A stretch of DNA of 64,000 nt from Nitzschia sp. DOCU1 (taxonomy: Eukaryota; Bacillariophyta; Bacillariophyceae; Bacillariales; Bacillariaceae). The DNA lies in NCBI GenBank assembly GCA_951394045.1, contig OX595987.1, positions 620,001-684,000 on the forward strand, given 5' to 3'. A program made the translations under genes and the position numbers. The notes under the pieces were generated by a model. That model saw only the letters and a program-made list of their open reading frames with translations, had not been told where the DNA came from and did not search any database. Positions 56,221-64,000 of this stretch are shown piece by piece (the stretch's first letter is position 1; each line of letters opens with the position of its first letter).

Positions 56221-57762
56221 ATGGCAAGAGAAAAGACCGCGAGCAGTAAGGTGAACCCTAACGAGGCGGGGGGCGGCGGTGTCGACAAAGAAGATGAAGA
56301 AACGATGGAGGATCTTGTCAGAGATATGAGAACTGCTTCTACCGAGATGCTTTTAAATACAGCGAAAGATATCGTCGCCGAGAAAGTGGCCAGTTCGGTG
56401 ATGTTGGATGATACTGCAATGGAGGAGAGAGTTCCAAAATTGGACATTCGAGATTTAAAACTTGGTCGTGTTATTGGGCGGGGTGGTTTCTGTATAGTGC
56501 AGGAAATCAAGAGCTTTGGATCTGCCATGAGCATCGGAACTCGAGAATCTGCTAACGTATCACTTACCAGGATGGTGCGCAACCCATTTCGTTCTGAGCG
56601 TGGAGGGGATGGCTCCAGCACAAATCTTGGAAGTATCGAGACTGGCAGTGATTGGATGTCGAATGTGAGTGGACATTGTCACGATGAAGGTGGCACGTCA
56701 CATGTTGTGGACGCTGGAGGCGCTTTTAGGCCGATTGACCGGAGCAAGAAGTACGTTGTCAAACGAGTATGCTTGGAAAATTCGGATAAAATTACCTTTC
56801 TGAAGGGTACAGTCGATCTCGCGATGGAAGCCCGATACTTGGCGGCCTTGAATCACATAAACGTTATTAAAATGTATGGAGTATCAACCGATGGCCCCTT
56901 TGCCGAAGGATTCTTTATTGTCCTGGAACGAATGAACGAAACTCTCACGAAAAGAATTAAGAATTGGATGGATATTGACCGTCAGTGCAAGGGAATCACT
57001 GGCATGTTTGTCGGGAGCCGAAGAAAACTGAAAGAACTAGAGAGCGAACGAATGCTATCGGCGTTTGAAATCGCCAAGGGTACAAGTCATTTGCATGCCA
57101 AGAAGATCATTTTCAGAGACTTGAAACCCGACAACATTGGATACAATTATAATGGAGTTTTGAAACTCTTCGACTTTGGTTTGGTAAGCTTATACGGACA
57201 TTCCCTGAAGTTTATTCGTCTTATGTACTCATTCTACCTGTGAAATAATGGAAAAGGCCCGGGAGTTGAAGGAATCTGAGAGATCGGAGGACGGAACTTA
57301 CAAGATGACCGGCTTTACTGGGGCGTTGCGCTATAGTAAGTGCGGGATCTCTTTTGTCTGCTTGTGAACCGGGTGCCGAATCGTATTGCTAACCTCGCTC
57401 ATTTATTTCAACCAATAGTGGCGCCTGAAGTTGGGCTTCATCAGCCTTACAACCTGAAAGCTGACGTATACAGCTGGGCCATGTTAGTTTGGTACATGTT
57501 GGCGCTGGAGCCTCCCTTTGGTTTGTATAGTCAGGGTATGATCGAGCAGCGAGTATTCCGACGAGGTTACCGACCCAAGCTATTTTCAAGTTGGTCTTCT
57601 CGTATTGCGGCAGTTATGAAGCAAGCGTGGTCGGGCGACCATAGATCTCGGCCTAACATGCATGAGGTCGCTAGTGTTATTCGAGCTGAGTTGTCTGAAA
57701 TCAACCCAAGATTTGCGGCGTTGATGGAGACCAGCAATGGCATTGTCGAGCTCCCAGGATGA
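56221..57762 (+). CDS. Protein kinase C of the cluster
   Basis: Three exons, 56221-57183, 57257-57335 and 57419-57762. The introns are 73 bases (GTAAGC ... GAAAAG) and 83 bases (GTAAGT ... CAATAG), giving 461 residues. It has the glycine loop IGRGGFCIVQEI, a Ser/Gly-rich insertion, KYVVKRV, AMEARYLAALNHINVI, FRDLKPDNIGYN, then FDFGL split from ARELKESERSEDGTYK by intron 1 and LRYMAPEV split by intron 2. Intron 2 is at the same codon and phase as the kinase B intron, while intron 1 is unique here. The cluster motif reads DRQCKGITGMFVGSRRK. All catalytic residues are present. Without splicing the frame stops soon after DFGL. Confidence 0.88.
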
Positions 57763-58460
57763 AGCGTGGGGGTCCGTCAATTGGCGGACGAAGCATGTTG
57801 GCTACACTGTAGGCGATAGGACGGCTTATGGTGCGCTGCCATAACATATTTGAGCGCTATAGTTGTCCATTTTTGCATCACGGTGCGCCCCCAGTATTAT
57901 ATACCGGTAGTATCAAAAGCCAATAGAGCATCCCCAATCGCACTCTCTGTTAACTACTTGGGAGCGAGCTCCCCGCTCCGTTAAACTCACGAGTCTGCCG
58001 AGTTAGATCGTGCTACCAGGGTTTGTTGCGAGGGTATGCAGTACTGCGCCGCTGGAGCTTGTGATTCAGACGTTCAAGCTCCTTGGCTCTCCAGCTTGTG
58101 TATCGAAGACGCATTCGATCTATCGTTATGTTTCTACCGGTAGTTATCGCAAGAGTAGAGAAGTTCTCTAATTCGATTCATTCAACGAGTGAGGCTTGAC
58201 TCATTGGAACCAGTCTGTACGTTGCCCCGTCTCATCGGAGAAAGTTGCGCGCGTGGCCATCCATCCCGAAGCGAGAAAAAGTTTGATTTTCTTGTCCAAT
58301 CCATCGGCAATGCTCCATGGCATAGAAGGCCGTTCTTTATGCATCTATTTCTCAACCCCGTTGAAGGGCCGTGGTTCATTCTCTTTCTTGTTAAGTGATC
58401 ATCCTTGAATGTTCTGAAGAGTTGTGTGGGACCATCATCAAAGCCTCGAAGAAACGAATA
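57763..58460. other. Intergenic region after kinase C
   Basis: A 700-base spacer with two TACCGGTA palindromes (57902-57909 and, within CTACCGGTAG, 58135-58142). It also holds the promoter of the WD40 gene. No coding frame is supported. Confidence 0.45.
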
Positions 58461-59798
58461 ATGAACGGTACTGACTTATCGCCTTCCCGAACTTTGGTGA
58501 CCTCGTTCAACCCGAAGACGACCACTGCTTCGCAATTGCAGAGAAGCCAACATGGTGATACCGACGAATACTTTGAAGAGGGTGATTGGGTTCTCTGTGT
58601 AACAAGCTCTTCTCACAATGCGGGTGGTTCCCCGCCATGGGTCGGCTGCGCCTTGAGCAATGGCGAAATTCACGTTTATGATCAAGCCAAATTGCATCGG
58701 CTACAAACGTACAGTCACAGCGACAACCTCATTACCGATCTTGTTTGCGACGTATCCAATCCGCATGCGCTGATTGCAAGTTCTGCAGATGGTACAGTCA
58801 GTATCTTTGATATCCGCCAGTCCAATCAACCAGCATACCAAGTAAAACTTCCGCGTGCCGAAGAAGAAGCCTTGAGCGTCTCGATTGGATTTGATGGGGG
58901 AATTGCTGCCGTGGGGTCAAATAAGGCAAAGATTCACTTTTTCGATCTCCGAGTGACACGCAGTGTTTTGGGCACCTACAATCAGGCGCATACAGACGAA
59001 ATTACGCGTGTGCGCTTTCAGACGCTCTGTGCTCCAGGAGGAATGTCGACGACCACCACGACGCCAATACTTGTATCGGCTGCCGAAGATGGTCTTGCAT
59101 GCGTCTATGATACTAGCCGGCCATCGGAAGAAGCTGCTATTCAGAATATTCTGGCTGTACAGTCTCCCATTCGAGAGATTGGATTCTTTGGTCACCAATC
59201 GGAAGGAATTTACTGTCTGACGGGCTCGGAAAGTTTGTTGCTTTATCACAAGGACGATTCGGCCTGCCGCAAAGACTTTGGGCCAAATCTGCGCCAGTAT
59301 TTGAGTCAGCAATTATCGTCAACATTGAGTCCTGGCATACACAACGGCAACGGTGGTTCGATTGCGCCAATCGAATATCTTGTTGATTGTCACTGGGATG
59401 TTGCACGCCAAGAGTTGCAATTGTTGGCAGGCAGTGCTCACGGGGATGCAAGCCTGTATCAAGTGGGAGAGCAGGGTATTTCTTTTCTGAATCGGTTGCA
59501 TGGGGGGCATCGGGGAGTGGTGCGAGGTTGGAATGCGTTTTCCAGCAATGTATTTGTGACGGTGGGCGAGGATGCTCGCATGTGCGAATGGAACCGAGTT
59601 TACGATCCAGCCATGGGAGCACGCACTGGATTACCGTTGCCAACATCGTCAGTAGTACCAAGGGTAAACAACAAACCACCCGAAATCCTCGTCGCTAGCA
59701 ACATGACAAACAAGCGTCGCCTTCCTGCACCACTATCCCGACCTGGTGGCGGCAAGATGCGGCGGCCTCGCAGTCGCATGTCAGCGTCACCCTACTGA
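58461..59798 (+). CDS. WD40-repeat protein, WDR89/GTS1-like
   Basis: An intron-free frame of 445 residues from ATG 58461 (MNGTDLSPSRTL). The frame is open further upstream only through a GTG. At least six WD-type blades are visible, for example VGCALSNGEIHVYD, ALIASSADGTVSIFDIR, IAAVGSNKAKIHFFDLR, ILVSAAEDGLACVYD, and FVTVGEDARMCEWNR at the end preceded by GGHRGVVRGW. The pattern and order are closest, from memory, to WDR89 (plant GTS1), a factor linked to ribosome biogenesis or growth. That label is moderate confidence. The C-terminus is basic (RRLPAPLSRPGGGKMRRPRSRM). Confidence 0.78.
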   Translation: MNGTDLSPSRTLVTSFNPKTTTASQLQRSQHGDTDEYFEEGDWVLCVTSSSHNAGGSPPWVGCALSNGEIHVYDQAKLHRLQTYSHSDNLITDLVCDVSNPHALIASSADGTVSIFDIRQSNQPAYQVKLPRAEEEALSVSIGFDGGIAAVGSNKAKIHFFDLRVTRSVLGTYNQAHTDEITRVRFQTLCAPGGMSTTTTTPILVSAAEDGLACVYDTSRPSEEAAIQNILAVQSPIREIGFFGHQSEGIYCLTGSESLLLYHKDDSACRKDFGPNLRQYLSQQLSSTLSPGIHNGNGGSIAPIEYLVDCHWDVARQELQLLAGSAHGDASLYQVGEQGISFLNRLHGGHRGVVRGWNAFSSNVFVTVGEDARMCEWNRVYDPAMGARTGLPLPTSSVVPRVNNKPPEILVASNMTNKRRLPAPLSRPGGGKMRRPRSRMSASPY

Positions 59799-60015
59799 AA
59801 CGATGGACTTTTGAATTGCACAATACGGGGGTCTCTATAATAACAATATTAGGAGAATGAAAAAGGGAAGACTCAATTGTTTCACAGAGTTGTATCATAG
59901 ACCGACTTCAAACGTGTTGTCGCCCTCGCACTCCAAAATCGTAAACGACTCCAGTCGTCTTCTTTTGCCTAATGGAGCCAGTAGGTTTTTTCCTTCCCCC
60001 CTCCATCCGACTATA

Positions 60016-60543
60016 CTATACTGCTTCTTCTGATGCAACCCATTCCTTTTCTTTCACGGTCAAAGGCTCTGTTCCATCGCCGAGTTTCTCTGCATTCACA
60101 ATATCATTTTTGATTGCTACAATAAGCTTGTCCAATCCTTCAAAAGGAAGCTCGGGCCGTAAATATCCAACTACAGACAGTCGAATCGGCTTATCATAAA
60201 AGTCCCCCAATACCGATTCTCCACAACTCGAGGCATGCCGTTTCGGATCGGCAGGTGGCGCGATCAAATGCGGTTCAACCGTCTTTGTTTCATTGCCATA
60301 GGTGGGATTGTATCCTATACTGCAGGCGGTTTTGTACGTTGTAGGATCGGTGCCAATGCGAGCAAATCCCCAGTAGATTCCCGTAGGCAGCTCATCAAAG
60401 GCAGTGTTGGAGTGAAAGCAAGAGTCGCCCCGTTCCAGATTGGCCGTCGGGATGCCAAGATCGCTGCTCCCTCGTCCAAAGCCACGGACGACGGTACTGA
60501 TCATTCGGATCGGAAGTTTTCCTTCGACAGCAGAAGCAGTCAT
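60016..60543 (-). CDS. RFK: Riboflavin kinase
   Basis: An ATP:riboflavin 5'-phosphotransferase that makes FMN. Start chosen at ATG 60543 (MTASAVEGKLPIRM), giving 175 residues, close to monofunctional eukaryotic enzymes. It contains VVRGFGRGSSDLGIPTANLE, the flavokinase GxGR...GxPTAN nucleotide loop, then GIYWGFARI, CSIGYNPTYGNETKTVEPHL (with the catalytic Glu in TVE) and DFYDKPIRLSVVGYLRPE. There is no FAD synthetase domain and no obvious transit peptide from this start. In-frame upstream codons add hydrophobic sequence but lack an ATG. It converges with the WD40 gene and diverges from the Ctf4 gene. Confidence 0.93.
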   Translation of the reverse strand: MTASAVEGKLPIRMISTVVRGFGRGSSDLGIPTANLERGDSCFHSNTAFDELPTGIYWGFARIGTDPTTYKTACSIGYNPTYGNETKTVEPHLIAPPADPKRHASSCGESVLGDFYDKPIRLSVVGYLRPELPFEGLDKLIVAIKNDIVNAEKLGDGTEPLTVKEKEWVASEEAV

Positions 60544-60962
60544 GGCTATGATTTCGTTATTTGTAGTGGCAGATCTCGGTGATTGACGACAGATGACTGT
60601 GAAAATTGCAATTGCCACAGCTCCAGTTCTTTCCTTGGCCGAAAAGGTGAAAGGTGCGAAGATCGGCGAGAACCCCAAGAATCTTCCGTCCGTGCATCGT
60701 CAGGGATTCTCGTGACTCCGACTCGACTGATCGGACCGATAACTATTCGCGCCATCTTTTTGGCTTGTGTTGGAAGCAGTTTCAGCGCGCCTGCCCGGCC
60801 TATCAGCATTGCGATTATTCCCTCGCCTCCTTGCAATGCCCGCGGTTGTCATACTTTTTCGAGCTACGCGTACGATATTGCCTTTGCTCCAGTGCATCAC
60901 ATCACCACCACCCCAGCTTTTATTGATAACAACAACAGGTACTCGTATCTGCCGTATCCAGA
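60544..60962. promoter_or_regulatory. Divergent spacer, riboflavin kinase / Ctf4
   Basis: A 419-base spacer between divergent starts. It should hold both promoters. Overlapping short frames are not protein-like and I see no repeats. Confidence 0.45.
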
Positions 60963-63900
60963 ATGCCCATCACAGTGAAATCCAAGCCTCTTGGATTGGA
61001 GGATGGTCCTGCCGGTGGTGACGATGACTTGTTGCCCAGTCCTCGTCGCCTGTTGCAGCTGCCCTTTTGCGGCACTCTTTTAGCCTATGGAGGCGAAGAA
61101 GGCGTCATTACTGCCAGAAAGAAAGGAGGCGGTGACTTTAAGGTCATTCAACGCTACAATGACATGGTCAGAGCTGTAGCCGTCTCGGAGGATGCGAAAC
61201 GCATTGTCGTTGGATGTGATGACGGCAGCACCATGGTTTACACCTTTAATGACTACCAAGGTGGAAACGATGATCTGCATCCCTTTTGTCAGGCACTTGA
61301 CTCTGAAAAGAAGGATGACGATGAAATGCTCTCGCAAGACTTTGCCCTGTCTTCGGGTCTCAAGTCCTTTGCAGGTCCACAGTTCGAATTGCCGATTCGA
61401 GATTTGCAGTTCCTCCCTGTAAGCACAAGCGATGATTCGTCTGCTTACTGGCTAGCAATCGCCAGTGAATCGGGTATGGTTCTAGTCAATGTGACCAGCT
61501 CTTCGACCTTGTTGGAACGGGAACTCGAGTACCAAGTTCAAGAACATCATGCCCACTCGGGCATTCGGGGTGTAGCATTCACCAAGGAAAATCTCCTGTC
61601 CACTCTGGCCATGGACGGCCGATTGTGCTTGTGGGATGCCACCAGGAAGGAACTAGTGGAACGTGAAGCCACTACTTGTATCCCCAAGAAGGATGTGGGG
61701 GAGATTCATGGCGCTGATTCCTTTGATCGTTCTTGCCGCCCCGTCTTTTTGGCTCTTTCGGAAGGCAAATACGCCCTGGTAACTCCAGGACGTTTGCTTC
61801 CAACGGTGCGTCTTTTGGACGTCAAGGAAAGCAAACCCAAGCTCCAAGATCTGGAGATTGAAAATACAGAAATGGATGAAGGTCACGTGGAGCCCATTGT
61901 TTGCAATTTATTTTTGGGCAAGGGGGGTGCCGACGACGTCCAATATGTGTTGACGAGTGGTCGGGATTCGCGAATGATTTTGTGGAAGTGCCACGAGAGC
62001 TTGGCCAAGATGACTCCTATCGAAACGTTTACATTGCCCAGTCCAGCCACCGACTTGCTGCTACTGGGACAAGGATCTGAAGTTTTCGTCGCCAGTGCCG
62101 ATGGAACCTATTCCATCGTGGACTTGGCACCTCACATGTCTCCTTTCTCCAAAACGACGGCCGCTTCGGTGGCCGTTGCTAAACACATAAGTGCTGGTGA
62201 GGATGATTCCAAACCTGCCAGTCCCAGCAAGTCACCCAAGAAGCATTTGAAATCAAAACTTCCAGCCGAACTTGAAGACGATGACGATGATTCTGTGACC
62301 TTTGATGATCCCCCGTCATCGGCGGAAGTTACCAAGAATCGCGTTCGCTTTGTTGACGACGAAGCCGCCGAAGACGACGGGGACGAGGAAGAGGACACCA
62401 ACGAGTCCAACAAGGAAAATGCCAAAAAGGAGGCGACCAACAAATCAAGTGCGTCGGCCTTTGACAGCGATGACGACGATAGTCTAGAAGAACGTCGCCC
62501 TGCCCAAAAGACCCTAGACGACTTGGATGATGCAATGGCCGACTTGGACGAGGATATTCCAGCCTATAAGCCAGTTGGCATGTCAGCTCGATCGGAACCG
62601 GCCATTCCTCCACAGCCAGCCTTTTCTCCGTCGTCAACGCCTTTGGACTTAGCCCGCCGTTTCCTGTGCTGGAACCACATGGGTGCCATCACTATTCTCC
62701 ACGGAGAAGATCGCAATACAGTCGATATTTCGTTTACGGACTCTGCATTCAAGCGACCCGTCAGCTTTACCGATAACATGAACTTTATTATTGGAAGTTT
62801 GGGAGAAGACGGAGGGATCTTCGCCACCGATCTACAGGTGGATGATGACGAATACAATGCGTCTTTGGATGGCTTGGACGATCTCAACATGAGCGAAAGC
62901 ACCAAGCGTGCTGTACTCAAGAGCCAAAAGAAGGGAAGCAACAAAGCGACCGGATCTGCAGTATTCTTTTATCGCTTTGAGACCATTGGGAGCCTGCGTG
63001 AGAAGGACTGGTACTTGAACTTACCCGTGGGAGAACGCGTCTGGGGAGCTGCCACTGGAACAGGATGGGCGGCCGTTATGACTTCACGAAAATTCCTTCG
63101 ATTCTTTAGCGCTGGAGGAAACCAAGGACAAATCGTGTGGCTCAAGGGCGACCCCGTCACCATGGCCGGACGTGGACGCTTCTTGGTTGTCATTTACCAT
63201 AACGCGATGCCACTAGCTGACGGAACGCAACAGCTTGCCTACTCGTTGTGGGACGCGTCAAATTTCGAAGTCATAGCTCAAGGTCCAGTTTCCTGCTTGA
63301 GTAAGGGTGCGACATTGACATGGGCTGGGTTCAGCAATGATTATTCGTTGATGGCAATGGACTCGGAAGGTATGCTGAGCATGCTGGCTCAAACTGGGGG
63401 TGCCAACTGGGAATGGGTGCCTGTTTTGGATACGATTGGGCTGCGCAAGTCAATGGACGATCAATTCTGGCCTATCACTGTGTTCGACGGAAAGATGGTA
63501 TGTGTACCGCTCAAGGGAGGTAATAGTTTCCCAGATGCGGCTCGACGACCAGTGACCAGCACCTTGGGACTCCGGCTGCCTTTGGCGGCTTCGTCAGGCG
63601 TCAAACAGTAAGTGTGGTTTGACAGTAGATGGATATTCCATGCTAGTATCCCTCGCCTCACATTCTATTTTGATGACAGGTCTGCCCTTGAGGAGATTAA
63701 TGTTCGATCCAACCTGGCCCTTGCGCAAAAGCAATTCTTAAGCGACATCGAGGGTGCCGACGCAGAAGAGCAGGACCTCTTGAAGATGACAGCTCAGGTG
63801 GTAAGTTTAAATATCGAGTCCGGGCCTGTCTAGTCGTTGATGTTTCTCCGAGGCTGACTCGTTTACTATTCCTCTACCATCAAGGACAAGGTAACTCTGA

Positions 63901-64000
63901 AACTGTTTGCGGCCTTAGTGGATGCCAACAAAGTAGAACGGGCGTTAGATCTTGTGGATCGTCTGCACCTGGAGATGTCGTACGATTTGGCAATTCAACT
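60963..64000 (+). CDS. WDHD1: Ctf4/WDHD1 (AND-1) replisome protein, 3' truncated by window
   Basis: Exons 60963-63607, 63680-63800 and 63885 onward, with 72- and 84-base GT-AG introns. The gene continues past the window end. Ctf4/AND-1 links the CMG helicase to DNA polymerase alpha. N-terminal WD40 blades are visible (LLAYGGEEGVITARKK, RIVVGCDDGSTMVYTF, LLSTLAMDGRLCLWD, YVLTSGRDSRMILWK). A long acidic linker follows (about residues 430-560), then the SepB-like propeller typical of the family (FLCWNHMGAITILHG; LPVGERVWGAATGTGWAAVM; KFLRFFSAGG; VTMAGRGRFLVVIYHN). After the splices comes the helical KQFLSDIEGADAEEQDLLKM and KVTLKLFAALVDANKVERAL. A C-terminal HMG box, if any, would be outside. 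Confidence 0.92.

Noticed and set aside
50570..57762. Kinases as pseudokinases because the HRD His is Tyr or Phe
   Set aside because: YRD and FRD occur in active kinases (for example AGC kinases), and the catalytic Asp, Asn, Lys and DFG Asp are all present.

Overview
This is nuclear DNA from a eukaryote, most likely a pennate diatom close to Phaeodactylum tricornutum. That placement is inference. It rests on compact genes with few short GT-AG introns of roughly 70-310 bases, a plastid pre-sequence with a diatom SSAFAP motif, a chromodomain-bearing copia element of the CoDi type, and several diatom-type expanded families (ShKT/prolyl hydroxylase proteins, Ser-rich proteins, HxRxGD glycosyltransferase-like proteins). 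No tRNA, rRNA or CRISPR array was seen.

Layout. 0.6-7.7 kb: a Ser-rich diatom family protein, an uncharacterised basic protein, ATG8, a secreted beta-sandwich-like protein and a GT1-type glycosyltransferase. 8.4-16.1 kb: an HFRCGD membrane protein, delta-COP and an R-SNARE head to head, and UTP14. 16.5-22.6 kb: a tyrosine-recombinase (DIRS-like) retrotransposon with three long open frames. 23.1-38.6 kb: an ER prolyl 4-hydroxylase with four ShKT modules, an F-box protein, a 2.9-kb gene-poor stretch, splicing factors SF3A1 and ISY1, a carrier-like protein, a PhyH-type dioxygenase and a plastid-targeted TLDc-like protein. 38.8-46.6 kb: two mobile elements 122 bases apart, first a 1.56-kb element with about 290-bp inverted repeats, then a complete 6.1-kb copia element with identical 138-bp LTR cores and a 5-bp target duplication. 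46.7-50.3 kb: an O-fucosyltransferase-like protein and a beta-helix membrane protein. 50.6-57.8 kb: three paralogous protein kinases. 58.5-64 kb: a WD40 protein, riboflavin kinase, and a Ctf4/WDHD1 replication protein that runs off the window.

How genes relate. There are no operons. Some neighbours share a process: delta-COP and the R-SNARE (vesicle traffic) diverge from one 0.74-kb region, and ISY1 and SF3A1 (spliceosome) lie in tandem. The kinases are the clearest local gene family. They share a conserved motif between hinge and catalytic loop and have a graded intron pattern (0, 1 and 2 introns).

Points most worth following up are the DIRS-like element with its -1 overlapping recombinase frame, the copia element whose gag and pol are in one frame split by a single UGA, the R-SNARE with Asn at the ionic zero layer, delta-COP whose start codon is a three-base coding exon, the kinase cluster with a duplicated G-box promoter segment, and a palindrome TACCGGTA that recurs only in non-coding DNA.
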